IMG/VR virus record: IMGVR_UViG_3300006917_000077
Coordinates: 1-35,289 of that record
DNA from: a virus
DNA length: 35,289 nucleotides
Strand: one strand, 5' to 3'
The translations under genes and the position numbers were made by a program. The notes under the pieces are model-generated. The model was not told where the DNA came from. It ran no database searches and saw only the letters and a program-made list of their open reading frames with translations. Positions 5,095 through 15,184 of the stretch are shown piece by piece. The stretch's first letter is position 1. Every line of letters begins with the position of its first letter.

Positions 5095-5406
5095 CTATTG
5101 TGCAGCTTCTACCCCTTCCGTAGGCTCATCAGCAGATGCGGAATCGCCAGGTACTTCTGGGATAACATCATCTTCAACAGGCTGCTCGGCAGCAGGAGTG
5201 ATAGAACCGTCCTCATTAACGACAGCACCTGTTTCTGTTTCGTACTCTTCTTTTGAAGACTCCTCATACCCGTTTGCGAGGTAGTCAGCTTTCTTCGCGT
5301 CAAACTCTTCTTGTGTCTCCGCATCAATAGCAATGACGTTGAAAGGGTACTCACCTTCAGGGAGCTCTCCACTTTTACGCTGCTTCAAGAATCCGAATAC
5401 TGCCAT
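5095..5406 (-). CDS. Acidic hypothetical protein, 103 aa
   Basis: The N-terminal half is compact (MAVFGFLKQRKSGELPEGEY and onwards). The C-terminal half (about 58-103) is very acidic with Ala, Pro and Glu, so it is probably disordered. It lies between the second large internal virion protein and the amidase. It could be a minor virion or lysis-associated protein. No family is recognised. Confidence 0.7.
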   Translation of the reverse strand: MAVFGFLKQRKSGELPEGEYPFNVIAIDAETQEEFDAKKADYLANGYEESSKEEYETETGAVVNEDGSITPAAEQPVEDDVIPEVPGDSASADEPTEGVEAAQ

Positions 5407-5436
5407 AGATTTGTGCAGTTAATAATTAAGTACTTA

Positions 5437-7500
5437 CTATTTTAACAGAAGTTGACGCAAAGCCGCCATCTGTGTCTCCGCATTTACTCCCTTCACGGCA
5501 TTTATTCCTTTTACCAGAAGGTTCCCAAAGTTTCGATTACCGACGTCCTGTGCAACGCCAACCCCCTTAGTGATGGCACCTGAGACACCCTTTTCAACGC
5601 TACCCGCTAATGCACGCGTTTGATTGGTACCGAATAATCCTTCAAGTAAGTCAGAGAAATACACCTGGTCCACGAGAGATACGTTTTTGTTGTAGCCCGT
5701 TGCTTTTGCAGTATTTTCAACCTTTAAGGCAGTATTTAATACATTACCTGAGGCATTACCCAGCATACGGTTTCCTACCTCACCTGCCTTAAGATTAAGC
5801 ATATCACCTGACTCATCCGACCATTTCCGACCAATACTGGAATAGAAGTCATCCAAGGAATCAATGATCTGCGCGTATTTCGTAGCGTTAGCACCGTATC
5901 CTTTAGGGTCCAGATCCACTAATGTCTGACGTAAACCGCCGCGTACATCATTACCGATAGCAGCGGCACGCGTGGTAAATACGTTGCCTTTTTTACCCAG
6001 ATCAAGCTCATCAAATAATGATTTGACCATAAGGTCTATTTGTTTTGGTGTTTTGTTGACTACAAAGTCCTCAGGTAACACATCACCAAGAGCCTGTGGG
6101 CCAATCTGACTGGCACGACGCTGTAATACACTATTAGCAATCGTTTGGAGCTCATCTCCTGACGCGGATGGCTTAAGTTTGTCGAATAAGCCTTGCAATA
6201 ACGCCTGGTCTTTTGACCCTGATGCCGTATCAAAGATCGAATCAGCAAAGTCCAGCTTACCGTTGTAGTCCACCTTGACCCCCGAGTCATCCAACTTACT
6301 GACAAAATCAGAGAATACATGCGCCACATTTTGCGGCTTGTCAGGCATTGCCTTAATAGCATTACCCAACTCAGCGCCCACTTCCTTTTTGACATTCCAC
6401 AAATGCTTTACCTGATCTACCCATGTTTCACCTGTAACCACCTCAGGGCGTGCCATTACCGCATCTTTACCACGAGCTGTTAGGCCTGTCTTTTTGAGAT
6501 CGAGCATACGTAGTGCAGCAGCTTTATCCTCAGGACTCATCACCGCAACATAGGCAGCATCCTCAGGGGCGATATCCTTACTCACCGCCTGCTGAAATTG
6601 TTTACTTTGTTGCGATAACAGCTCACCGTTTTTCCATGCTTGTAGCTTTTCAGCAGCTTTACGGACGGTATAGCCGACTGCACCACCAACACCTCCCAAT
6701 ACACCACCTGCAACACCACCAACAACACCCCCAATACCACCTGCTATTGCGGTCTCTCCAACGGTAGGTGTCTTATCTTCAACTAACCGCGTACCAGCAC
6801 CACCGAGAGCCCCAGAGACAGCACCAGACCCAGCACCTTGGAGAAAGCCCTGCCAAATAGCACCACGGACAGTGTTGACCGCAACGTTTTTGAAGAGATC
6901 AGACGCTCCAATCATCGAGCCCAGCTGTGCAGCCCGACCCCATGCTTCAGGAATCGTATCAATCGTGTTTGTTTTACCACCTGTCCATTTACCGCCAGGA
7001 ATATCAAAACCCTCTGCAAACGCACCTGTCTCACGATTACGCGTGTCTTGCAATTCGGCTGCTTTCTTTTTGTCACCTTTAAGGTTTGCCATGCCAATCT
7101 CACCTGCACGTAAGCCTGTGTTGAGTGTTTCACCAGCAAGCGTACCTAATGCCCCAAATACTTGTGCGGCACCAGAGGTAACCCCCTGAGCAAGACTCTT
7201 GAAAAATCCTGGCTTTTTCTCGGCAGGTGCATTATTGGGAGATGCAGGGAACGGCGAGGAATACGGCGTACCTCCCATAGGACGCCCTGACGCATCAGCA
7301 GTGGGACCCGTTGTATTTTGTGCCTCACGATTAGCGCGAATCTCTGCCAAGGTCATACGCACACGTTCTGTTTTTTGTGGGTCTTTCAAACGATCAATAT
7401 ACGTCCCCCCGACATCATGCATGAGAGAATCGACAGATTGTCGATCAATAAGGGGGGCATATTTGTTATAAATGCTCCCTTTTTCTTGTGTAGTTGCCAT
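5437..7500 (-). CDS. Large internal virion protein with Gly-rich membrane segment
   Basis: 687 residues starting MATTQEKG; a longer start 3 codons upstream overlaps the previous gene. Residues about 205-280 are rich in Gly, Ala and Val with glycine-zipper spacing (GGIGGVVGGVAGGVLGGVG), typical of membrane-inserting ejection proteins. The rest is helical with no enzyme motif seen. It follows the 920-aa muralytic protein by 1 nt (TAAT-ATG). By analogy with T7 gp14-16 and P22 ejection proteins it may enter the host envelope to form a DNA channel; this is inference from composition and position. Confidence 0.72.
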   Translation of the reverse strand: MATTQEKGSIYNKYAPLIDRQSVDSLMHDVGGTYIDRLKDPQKTERVRMTLAEIRANREAQNTTGPTADASGRPMGGTPYSSPFPASPNNAPAEKKPGFFKSLAQGVTSGAAQVFGALGTLAGETLNTGLRAGEIGMANLKGDKKKAAELQDTRNRETGAFAEGFDIPGGKWTGGKTNTIDTIPEAWGRAAQLGSMIGASDLFKNVAVNTVRGAIWQGFLQGAGSGAVSGALGGAGTRLVEDKTPTVGETAIAGGIGGVVGGVAGGVLGGVGGAVGYTVRKAAEKLQAWKNGELLSQQSKQFQQAVSKDIAPEDAAYVAVMSPEDKAAALRMLDLKKTGLTARGKDAVMARPEVVTGETWVDQVKHLWNVKKEVGAELGNAIKAMPDKPQNVAHVFSDFVSKLDDSGVKVDYNGKLDFADSIFDTASGSKDQALLQGLFDKLKPSASGDELQTIANSVLQRRASQIGPQALGDVLPEDFVVNKTPKQIDLMVKSLFDELDLGKKGNVFTTRAAAIGNDVRGGLRQTLVDLDPKGYGANATKYAQIIDSLDDFYSSIGRKWSDESGDMLNLKAGEVGNRMLGNASGNVLNTALKVENTAKATGYNKNVSLVDQVYFSDLLEGLFGTNQTRALAGSVEKGVSGAITKGVGVAQDVGNRNFGNLLVKGINAVKGVNAETQMAALRQLLLK

Positions 7501-7501
7501 A

Positions 7502-10264
7502 TTAAGCAAGTTTAGTTAAAGCTTGGTGTAACTCACCATTTGCCCCGAAGAAGCGGTTATATACCGACTTCTGGACATCAGGAGTGCTACGCGCAAATTG
7601 CTGACCGCCCGACCAGCGATCACGATAGATTTGGGTGATAATCTTACTTTCAGGCGCGTCAGGTCCCAATCGTCTAAATACATTTGCCACGATATTTGTA
7701 TTAGGACCATGCTGGACGGCAGTTGACCAAATAACGTCTTTCATAACAGGCGATAACCTATTTACATCAATGCCAATCCCCTCCAATTTCTTTGCCTGAG
7801 GTTCATAGTGAGTCCGCTCAATATAATCATGTTGCAGTGCCTCGAATCCATCAGGGTCCATCTTTGCAATTTCCTTCCACTTCTTCTGAAATGTAGCGGA
7901 ATCAGGGGAAAGACCATCAAAGTATTTTGCATATGGTGTCTGATCAATAAACGTCTTAGCACTCCCATGTGCCAATTGATAGGTCCCAAACGAATACCCT
8001 CCTGTATTGTCGTAACCGATAGCACCAGGATCACCGCCTGACTCAAATTTCTGAGACAGCGAACCTATTCCGTCATTTTTTTTTTCTCGACCCATTGCTG
8101 TGTCGCCGAGTACTGCGGTTAAGTCTGCCCCATAACGATCAGCGAGGTATTGATACTCATCAGCCTTGTTTTGATAAAGCGTTTCAACATCCGCCCGCAA
8201 GCGATCAGCAACCGACACCATAGCTTTACGGTCTTCATCGGTTAATGATGCACCACCTTGTTCCAGTGTGCCAAGACGACCCTGAATCCAGTTCATTGCG
8301 TTTTGACCGTTCTCAGAACGAGCGTATTCCCCTTCACGTACGACGGAACCTGGGTCAAGCATTTTGTTAAACAACACAATCAATGCCTGGTCAGCAGGAC
8401 CCTTTGAGTTCGGGTTAGAGAGTGATTCTTGATACGCCGAGTTCATGTTGACGTATGACTTTTCAATATCACCGTATTGTTTGACAATAGGCTCGGCACC
8501 GAAGTCCTTACGCAACTGCATTTCCGTTTTCATAATCTCGGCAGGATCACCTTGCATTGCTTTCAACGTATCAATCTTTAACTTCTGAGCATCCAGCTCA
8601 AAGTTTTGTTGAGCATTACGTAACATCTCAACTTTGTATTGTTGATCAAAGGCTTGTGATGCTTGCTGTGCAGCTTGGTCTTTTGCTTGTAAGTTCTGAT
8701 CAAAAAGGATTTGATCCTTTACCACCTTCATACCTTCCGTCAGTACTTGAAATGGAATACCAACCTTAGCTGAAAGCGTGGCAAGTTGTGCCTGGCTGTC
8801 AGCGGACAAATCATCAATATCAAGACCTTTAAATTGAGTAAGAATAGCGGCAAGGTTTTGACGTGCATTGTCTTGTAATGATTGTGCTCTCGCAAATGCG
8901 CGATCTTCATTAGCTTGAATAGCGTCCTTCATTTTAAAAGCGACATCCAAATCTTGAGCGGCGTACTCCAACAATCCTTGTAATCCTGCAAGCTGCGTTT
9001 TGCGGTTGTCCTGTGCAATACCGAGACGTTCCGTAAGGTTTGCCTCCTGTCCTTGTAAGGTTTGTAGGATAAGATTTGCTTGTCGTTGTAATACAGCCCC
9101 TTGTCCGATAAGAGGTTCCATAGGGATAGCCTGTGCAGCGATCTTATTGATACCTGCTTGTGCAGAAAGGTCAGTGTCAGTGATTTGTTTATGGAGATCA
9201 GTAAGTGCACCTTGCAGCTGTTGTTCAGTGCTATTAGGAGAGAGCGCATTCATAAATTGCTCACGCAATGCAGCCTGTCTATCAAGAACATTTTGAATCT
9301 CAAGATCCATCCCCGCTGTAGAGTTCGCTGCATGGAGACCGAGCGTAGTACTGATGTCAGTAGCAGATGGTGTACTCCCATCAAACGCAGATGATACTGT
9401 TTTTGCACCAAATGTTGTGGGAATATCAGTTTTAAAATCTTGTGCTTGTCCTGCAACGTTACCCGCAAATGCCTGTCCTACAGGTAAAAAGGGGGAGCGT
9501 TCTCGTAGAACGATATTTGCAGCATCCTTTACGGACATTTGACCGAACTTGAGAAGTTCCGCAGCGGTAGCATCACGTCCAAATTGTTCTTTGAATAAAG
9601 CATTGACAAAGGCCGTGTTTGCAGGCTTATCAGGGGACGTAACTGCATCAGCAATCCCAGGGATCTTATAGTTCATCATTGTTTTAAGCTCGGCAGGTGT
9701 GTGGTATTGCACTGCCGCCGCTTGTTGTGCAGGAAGCGCTGCAATACTGACAGGCGCAGGGGTACCAGGTGCTTGGTAAGGATTAAGCTTAGCCAGCTCA
9801 GGGTTCGCTTTTGCAGATTCATTATAAATATCTTGCTGAGTCATTCCTGCAAGGCGGGTGTTATTTGCTTTAAATTGCTCAGGTGTCAAAAAGGAAGGAT
9901 CTTGCTCATTCTTTAACGTTTTCATGTCAGTAAATCGCCCCGTAGAATCAATCACCATTCCAGAGTCTCCCGCAGTAGTCGAAGAACCCGATAATCCCCC
10001 ATACTTTGTCACTGCATCGTTATAGGTAGCCAATGCCTTTGCTGCATCACTTTGAAAAACCGCGTTTTTTGTAGCCAATTGCTCGACACGTTTCGCTTCA
10101 TTCTGTAAGCCAGTAATGTATTGGTCTTTTGTAACAGGAACAAAGCCCTGCTGAATAAGGGACTGCTCATTTGCCGCATCTTTAGGCGCAGCAATCTGAT
10201 AACTGTCGATACCATTGACGGTCGTCTTGAAGAATTTATTTTGTACTGGGATTGGATCTGCCAT
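7502..10264 (-). CDS. Giant internal virion protein with C-terminal muralytic domain
   Basis: 920 residues. The long middle is helical and rich in Gln and Ala (about 300-600). The last 189 residues (about 732-920) form a lysozyme/transglycosylase-like domain, with FESGGDPGAIGY (probable catalytic Glu near 741), GGYSFGTYQLAHG and WSTAVQHGP. Domains with the SGGDPG...GGxSxGTYQ pattern occur in phage virion lysins. In short-tailed phages such proteins are packed in the head and ejected to open the wall during DNA entry. An extended -10 box lies 8 nt before the ATG. Confidence 0.82.
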   Translation of the reverse strand: MADPIPVQNKFFKTTVNGIDSYQIAAPKDAANEQSLIQQGFVPVTKDQYITGLQNEAKRVEQLATKNAVFQSDAAKALATYNDAVTKYGGLSGSSTTAGDSGMVIDSTGRFTDMKTLKNEQDPSFLTPEQFKANNTRLAGMTQQDIYNESAKANPELAKLNPYQAPGTPAPVSIAALPAQQAAAVQYHTPAELKTMMNYKIPGIADAVTSPDKPANTAFVNALFKEQFGRDATAAELLKFGQMSVKDAANIVLRERSPFLPVGQAFAGNVAGQAQDFKTDIPTTFGAKTVSSAFDGSTPSATDISTTLGLHAANSTAGMDLEIQNVLDRQAALREQFMNALSPNSTEQQLQGALTDLHKQITDTDLSAQAGINKIAAQAIPMEPLIGQGAVLQRQANLILQTLQGQEANLTERLGIAQDNRKTQLAGLQGLLEYAAQDLDVAFKMKDAIQANEDRAFARAQSLQDNARQNLAAILTQFKGLDIDDLSADSQAQLATLSAKVGIPFQVLTEGMKVVKDQILFDQNLQAKDQAAQQASQAFDQQYKVEMLRNAQQNFELDAQKLKIDTLKAMQGDPAEIMKTEMQLRKDFGAEPIVKQYGDIEKSYVNMNSAYQESLSNPNSKGPADQALIVLFNKMLDPGSVVREGEYARSENGQNAMNWIQGRLGTLEQGGASLTDEDRKAMVSVADRLRADVETLYQNKADEYQYLADRYGADLTAVLGDTAMGREKKNDGIGSLSQKFESGGDPGAIGYDNTGGYSFGTYQLAHGSAKTFIDQTPYAKYFDGLSPDSATFQKKWKEIAKMDPDGFEALQHDYIERTHYEPQAKKLEGIGIDVNRLSPVMKDVIWSTAVQHGPNTNIVANVFRRLGPDAPESKIITQIYRDRWSGGQQFARSTPDVQKSVYNRFFGANGELHQALTKLA

Positions 10265-10272
10265 ATAGAATG

Positions 10273-10281
10273 ATTATATCA
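10273..10281 (-). promoter_or_regulatory. Extended -10 promoter (TGaTATAAT) at the 920-aa gene start
   Basis: On the minus strand TG-A-TATAAT ends 8 nt before the ATG at 10264. Transcription from it would begin at or within about 2 nt of the start codon, making a leaderless mRNA. No -35 box is clear. Confidence 0.45.
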
Positions 10282-10291
10282 CGGTAGTGAA

Positions 10292-11314
10292 TTACCAGAT
10301 ATTAGTTATAAGAACTTTATCCGTTGCGATAGCAATACACACCTTACGAGACGTTGACCCTGCGGTGGTAGCAATAGCCCCTGGTGTATTGGACAAATAG
10401 TATTGGCTTCCTATCGATACTCCTGTGACATCAGCCGCACCTGCGATGGTTATCTCTCCTTCTTCGTTTACTGCAATCGCCTCCCGAGCAAAGCCTATAA
10501 AGTTTTTACAGAGATAATTGTTTGTCGTTGCATTCGTTTTATATATTTTTCCCGCAACGTTTACCACTTCATACACTTTGAAATACAGCTTACCGTTTGA
10601 TGCTGACCATGAACTGCCAGAATCTGCTGATGTATTGGTCCCTACTCCTCCACTATTGTCCCGTACCACACCTGTATTAGCGTCAGCTCCCGACGACGAT
10701 TCACGAATAACGATGTGATAATCCGTATTCGCAGACACCGTAATAGGTGTAGAAAAGGTGAACGTTACCTCTGTCGTACTGGCGTTAGAGATTGAAGCGG
10801 ATACATCAGCTGACCCTAGATCCGCCCCTGTAGGCGCTCCCGCAGAATTAGCACGAATTGAGCATCGAAGATTCTCAACACCCGTAGAAGTGGCATTAAC
10901 AAGCCCTATGACGACGGAGGCGATAGTAAGAGCACTCGCGCTCGTCGTAAACTTCTGCGATGTCCATCCTGTGGTGGTAATAATATTGCTGTTTGACCCA
11001 GTGGTATTGCTATCAAGCAAATAACTGGACCCATCGGCAAGCGCGACCGCATCATCCTCAGCGATGGCCTCTCCTGCAACAAATGAATAGATCAATGGCG
11101 CATTGATACGTGATAAACCCGATACCAACAATGACAAAAATTCAGCATTACCATCAGAATCCATTTGCCACCCTGATTTTTTATGTACAAATTTTGGTGA
11201 ACGAAATACACCGCTTTTAAGGACAGAGCCATCAGGCGTAGCCTCAATGTTGGATGGCAATGGAACCATTACAGGTAACGCCTCTTGTTTGAATATTGTC
11301 TCTTTGTCGGCCAT
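10292..11314 (-). CDS. Tail or decoration protein with choice-of-anchor R-like domain
   Basis: 340 residues starting MADKETIFKQ; a longer start runs back into the upstream gene. The middle (about 120-255) has the beta-sandwich pattern of choice-of-anchor R domains: WTSQKFTTSASALTIASVV, a GAPTGADLGSADVS stretch, then ANTDYHIVIRES. Such domains occur in phage tail and surface proteins. The C-terminal 80 residues look like another beta domain. It starts 1 nt after the nozzle-like gene. The exact virion place is unknown. Confidence 0.72.
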   Translation of the reverse strand: MADKETIFKQEALPVMVPLPSNIEATPDGSVLKSGVFRSPKFVHKKSGWQMDSDGNAEFLSLLVSGLSRINAPLIYSFVAGEAIAEDDAVALADGSSYLLDSNTTGSNSNIITTTGWTSQKFTTSASALTIASVVIGLVNATSTGVENLRCSIRANSAGAPTGADLGSADVSASISNASTTEVTFTFSTPITVSANTDYHIVIRESSSGADANTGVVRDNSGGVGTNTSADSGSSWSASNGKLYFKVYEVVNVAGKIYKTNATTNNYLCKNFIGFAREAIAVNEEGEITIAGAADVTGVSIGSQYYLSNTPGAIATTAGSTSRKVCIAIATDKVLITNIW

Positions 11315-11315
11315 A

Positions 11316-12881
11316 TTAGTTATTGACGTAATCAATCTCAAACGTAATCGGTAGTCCAGGTACTATCAACGCAGTACCGCTACCTTTCAATTCAAGATAA
11401 TAGTTATTGTATCCAATTTCTTGCGGGTAAAGCACAACTTGTCGTTCAGAACTGGCAAAGTTGGTGCTATTGATGACAGGTAGTACTCCTGATCCTCCTG
11501 TTTCGTTTTTAGAGGCATCATCATACAAAATCTTTGGGGTAATGGTCATATTTGATGCCATTGCTTGACCGAGAGGGATAGTGATCTTTTTAATTTGAAA
11601 CGGTCTGCCAATGCGATACATCGGGCTTTGGAATAACCAGGCACCATACGTGGTAGAGATTTTATCCAGTCCCTTACCAGAGTCATCCGACCAACCAATA
11701 ATAGGGCGTGTTTTTGCAGCACTCGCTTGCTCAAAGAGGCGTATCGCTGATACCCATCCATTAGTGCCCGATGATGATGCTTTAAAAGGCGTATGGATAC
11801 CCATAGGAATAGCAGAACGCTTTGATCCAATAGACTTAACTACTGCTACGGCATCAGGGTCAGTCATAGATCCTCCAAAGTAAATACGTGAAAGCTCAGC
11901 CTCCACAGCATCAGGGAAAGGGGGGAGTGAGTCTTCATAGTACGCAATCTCCTGAACACTATAGCCTCCAGCAAATACCGACACACGGCAACCCCCTGAT
12001 GTATTGCCAGAAAATACGTATAAATTACCGTTTACATTTTTCACCGCTGTGATAATTGGATCAGGAAACTCATGCTCAAATATCTTTGAAAAAGAATCAT
12101 CAGTCGTATTCCAAAATGACAATTTCGCACGTGACTGCTTAACCGTAGCATTAAGACCCTCCACTAATGCAACACACAAGTCAGTACCATACGTCTCAAT
12201 AGCGGTAGGCCACTCACCGTACGGAAAATCCAACGCATTAAACGTTGATGCATCGTTGGTATCCCCTTCAGCCGATGACTTGCTGGTACGGATGTAATGC
12301 AGTACCCCTTGATTTCCCACCACATCAGCAAAATACAACTTGTTATCGGTATGACGATGCATTACATGGTTAGGAAGCGTGATACCACGTAAAGATGGGT
12401 AGGTAGTATTGATAAGTGCCGCTTTGCCTAGTGTAGACGTCCAATAATCCTGTACCAGTGATGGTGAGCCATTTAACGGACCATAGCGGGCGACGTCAGT
12501 CTGTTTGGCGAGATAAAGATAGTTATCGTAGTATGCTGCCCCATTTCCGTTTGCACTTGATAATGCACTACCTGAGTTGAGAGCAGTACCCATAGCAAGA
12601 GAGCTATTAACAACGTGAACTTTCCCATCTGAACAGTACACATAAGCGTTGGTATCTTTAGGATTTACCACAATCCATAGCGGCACGCCTGTGATTTCTG
12701 ATGCCGAAAACTTCGCCATGGAAGTCGGACGAATCATGCCTGACATTTTGACACCGCTATCTGTCAATGGAAAATCAGGATCAATGGCATACGATGCACG
12801 GAATTGACCAGGTGAAGAAAAGTATTCAGTAGGTGACTCACCACCGAAAATCGACTCCATTTTTATAGTGATGTCTGCCAT
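11316..12881 (-). CDS. Tail nozzle-like protein, 521 aa
   Basis: A beta-rich protein with repeated blades (DNKLYFADVVGNQGV, NVNGNLYVFSG, DNYLYLAKQTD), suggesting a beta-propeller core. Size and place after the portal and adaptor genes suit the tubular tail/nozzle protein of podoviruses (T7 gp12 class), which forms the tail tip. I see no sequence motif that proves this. A receptor-binding or baseplate protein is the alternative. Confidence 0.55.
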   Translation of the reverse strand: MADITIKMESIFGGESPTEYFSSPGQFRASYAIDPDFPLTDSGVKMSGMIRPTSMAKFSASEITGVPLWIVVNPKDTNAYVYCSDGKVHVVNSSLAMGTALNSGSALSSANGNGAAYYDNYLYLAKQTDVARYGPLNGSPSLVQDYWTSTLGKAALINTTYPSLRGITLPNHVMHRHTDNKLYFADVVGNQGVLHYIRTSKSSAEGDTNDASTFNALDFPYGEWPTAIETYGTDLCVALVEGLNATVKQSRAKLSFWNTTDDSFSKIFEHEFPDPIITAVKNVNGNLYVFSGNTSGGCRVSVFAGGYSVQEIAYYEDSLPPFPDAVEAELSRIYFGGSMTDPDAVAVVKSIGSKRSAIPMGIHTPFKASSSGTNGWVSAIRLFEQASAAKTRPIIGWSDDSGKGLDKISTTYGAWLFQSPMYRIGRPFQIKKITIPLGQAMASNMTITPKILYDDASKNETGGSGVLPVINSTNFASSERQVVLYPQEIGYNNYYLELKGSGTALIVPGLPITFEIDYVNN

Positions 12882-12884
12882 ATA

Positions 12885-14393
12885 TTATGATTTATTTTGA
12901 TTAGTCCATGTACTGGTGTTTTTTGTTTTATTAGTCCATGAAGCGGTGTTTTTTGTTTGTCGAAACCATATAAGATCTTGCACGGTACCATTCAGACGCA
13001 AAATGATTTGACCGATGGGAGACAGTACAGAGATGGTGTCTAAGACTACTTTAGTAAAACCTTTTACAATCGCAGTAGTGACAGTAACCGTATTAGAGAT
13101 CGTACGCGTTAACGCTTTCGATAATGCGGTTGTATTGGTTGTAGTATTCAAAAATACTTTTGTAATAGAGCGCACGATAGGTGTCGTGGTCGTAATGCTA
13201 TCGAGTACCGTTTTGATAGCAGTACGCACAACGGTAGTACCCGCTGTTGTGATCGTTGTTGTGTTGGAAATGATTCGTGTGAGACTGCGTGCAATGAGTG
13301 TTGTTGATGTCAGTGTTTGTGATAACACCTTTGTTGTTGCACGAACAATCGCCGTTGTTGATGTGGTAGTATCAGTAACCGTCTTTTCCCATGCCGTCGA
13401 AATGTTGTAGGTAACGACCAGCTTCGGGTCACTGCTGGTACCCGATTGATCAGCGTAATAACAATAACGGTACGAAGCGGCACTACTCGACCATGTAACA
13501 GAGTTATCAATATCACCTGAGCACAGTATGGCGAACTTAGATACGCCTGTTTTTGATACGTTTGATAATCCTGTGGCATTAAATGCCAAATCATTGTAGG
13601 CCGACGTGCTATATCCCGTTAGAGATACATCACTAGAATTTTGACGCGTATATGAAACTTGATTGTAATCTGCCGCCGCTAATGCTGTATTTGATGCAGG
13701 AGTAGATGTCGTGACCCCAATTGATTGGCTCAATCCATTTGACCCCCCTGCTTCACCTTTGACAGAAAGCGTTGCAGCGGTAACGGTAGCTGCATCATCA
13801 ATAGAGGAAGTGTCAAACAAAAATATGGCACGATAATTGTCAGAGTATTGATCTGTTGTCGATGTAGCCTGTAAATACACTAATAAATCCATTGCTGATG
13901 TATCTTGCTGCCCTGCCGTACCTGCGCCCGCACGGATGTTAGTGAGTGTTTGATCGACTCCATCACGATGAACAAATCCATCAACCGTAGCAGACTCAGG
14001 GTTGGCATCAGGGTAGGCCGTTAATGTATCAAACCCATAGCTAAGCGCAGGGGCATAGCGATCAGCAAATACACTGTCCCAAGCATGAATAGCCCACCAT
14101 AACGGTCGGAATGCGAAATAAATGCGCTTGCCAAACTTTGCATGGGTGCGAAAATCAGCGATCACCTCATTATCACTATTTCCTCTTCGTAAAAAGCGAT
14201 TAGGTCCAATAGCAATGATACGTTCCGTCTTCAGACAATCAGACTCTAAAATGCGTAATACCCAGCGAAACCATGATTTTGTCAAGGTATTATTCAACAA
14301 AAACAGTAACAAGCGCTGGTTTTTTTCAAACCATTCCTCAGTAAAGGCCAGAAATGGCCCTCTATTTTTGTTCGTCGATTGCTTCATAACCAT
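12885..14393 (-). CDS. Tail fibre-like protein with DNRLRE-like domain and 18-residue repeats
   Basis: 502 residues. The first 90 are basic and aromatic, perhaps a virion anchor. Residues about 110-335 resemble a DNRLRE/disaggregatase-type beta domain (LFDTSSIDDAATVTAATLSV, then SDPKLVVTY). Residues about 338-465 hold about seven imperfect 18-residue repeats of the form TTxTTAIVRxxTKVxxxT. The end carries two copies of TKNT(A/S)(S/T)WTN. Long Thr-rich repeats suit a trimeric fibre shaft. It may start at M1 or M3 and overlaps the 89-aa gene by about 30 nt. Confidence 0.7.
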   Translation of the reverse strand: MVMKQSTNKNRGPFLAFTEEWFEKNQRLLLFLLNNTLTKSWFRWVLRILESDCLKTERIIAIGPNRFLRRGNSDNEVIADFRTHAKFGKRIYFAFRPLWWAIHAWDSVFADRYAPALSYGFDTLTAYPDANPESATVDGFVHRDGVDQTLTNIRAGAGTAGQQDTSAMDLLVYLQATSTTDQYSDNYRAIFLFDTSSIDDAATVTAATLSVKGEAGGSNGLSQSIGVTTSTPASNTALAAADYNQVSYTRQNSSDVSLTGYSTSAYNDLAFNATGLSNVSKTGVSKFAILCSGDIDNSVTWSSSAASYRYCYYADQSGTSSDPKLVVTYNISTAWEKTVTDTTTSTTAIVRATTKVLSQTLTSTTLIARSLTRIISNTTTITTAGTTVVRTAIKTVLDSITTTTPIVRSITKVFLNTTTNTTALSKALTRTISNTVTVTTAIVKGFTKVVLDTISVLSPIGQIILRLNGTVQDLIWFRQTKNTASWTNKTKNTSTWTNQNKS

Positions 14394-14631
14394 TTAGTGA
14401 ACAATAGGACGCTAGTTGATCTTGCAAGGTATTCTCAATAAAAGGGCGATCCGTACCAACAGAGAAGTAAAGCGTATCAATATCAATACTTCCCTGTCGT
14501 ACGTACGTGTTCTCCATTTCTTTGGTAATAGGGTTTTCAACCAACTCAAAATCTCCATAATAGAACATCGCCTTGACCTCGGTCTCTTGGCGACCTTCTT
14601 TGATATACGAAATTTTGTAGTCAGCACGCAT
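14362..14631 (-). CDS. Hypothetical virion-region protein, 89 aa
   Basis: Starts MRADYKISYIKEG and looks like a small alpha/beta protein (EVKAMFYYGDFELVENPITK). It lies 1 nt after the 183-aa gene and overlaps the fibre-like gene. It may be a minor tail part or chaperone. No family is recognised. Confidence 0.65.
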   Translation of the reverse strand: MRADYKISYIKEGRQETEVKAMFYYGDFELVENPITKEMENTYVRQGSIDIDTLYFSVGTDRPFIENTLQDQLASYCSLNGYEAIDEQK

Positions 14632-14632
14632 G

Positions 14633-15184
14633 TTAAGCGACTTTTACTTTGTAAGTAACGGCCAACGTATCACCTGATACGACGTTGACCGCGGAAAATA
14701 CATTGCGACCAACAAGGGTACCACTTGATGATGCATTTAATAGACCACATTCAGTGACTGCTTTTGTGCCAGAGACTGTAAAAGTCTTAGCAACTTGATG
14801 GGTGTCACCTGTAACGGTTGTCGTCACCTGTGAGATCGTACCCTGAGCACGCGTAAGCCCTGAGTCACTGATTTCTGTCTCAAGCGTAGTATCAGCAGCG
14901 TTTGCAGCAGTAGTGCCTGTGCCAACACCAATATAGTCAGCTACCGCAGAAGACGTACCTCCCATACGAAGTACAATTTGTGCAAACCCTGCGTTGGTAA
15001 CAAGGTTTTTAACACCCACCGTATCGGTCATATACCCTGTAATACCTAACAGATTCGGTAACGCAAACCCTTTAAGGCGTAATTTATGCGCCCACTTAAA
15101 TTCAGCAAACTGTTTACGAATCGAACCGTCTGCTTTACGCACTTGGAGTTCGAAGAATCCAGCTGCGTTCATTGTGTCGTCCAT
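14633..15184 (-). CDS. Tail/fibre-associated protein, 183 aa
   Basis: The beta-rich C-terminal part includes DYIGVGTGTTAANAADTTLE (about 85-104) and SSGTLVGRNVFSAVNVVSGD (152-171). This pair of motifs recurs in many phage tail and baseplate proteins of unknown detail: a GVG..T.A...T.L. strand followed by LxxRxxFxxxxVxxGD. It follows the adaptor-like gene by 21 nt of AT-rich leader without a ribosome site. Confidence 0.68.
   Translation of the reverse strand: MDDTMNAAGFFELQVRKADGSIRKQFAEFKWAHKLRLKGFALPNLLGITGYMTDTVGVKNLVTNAGFAQIVLRMGGTSSAVADYIGVGTGTTAANAADTTLETEISDSGLTRAQGTISQVTTTVTGDTHQVAKTFTVSGTKAVTECGLLNASSSGTLVGRNVFSAVNVVSGDTLAVTYKVKVA

Noticed and set aside
12885-13400. CRISPR-like or satellite DNA repeat
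   Set aside because: The periodicity is the DNA echo of protein repeats in the fibre-like gene; units are not identical and there are no spacers.
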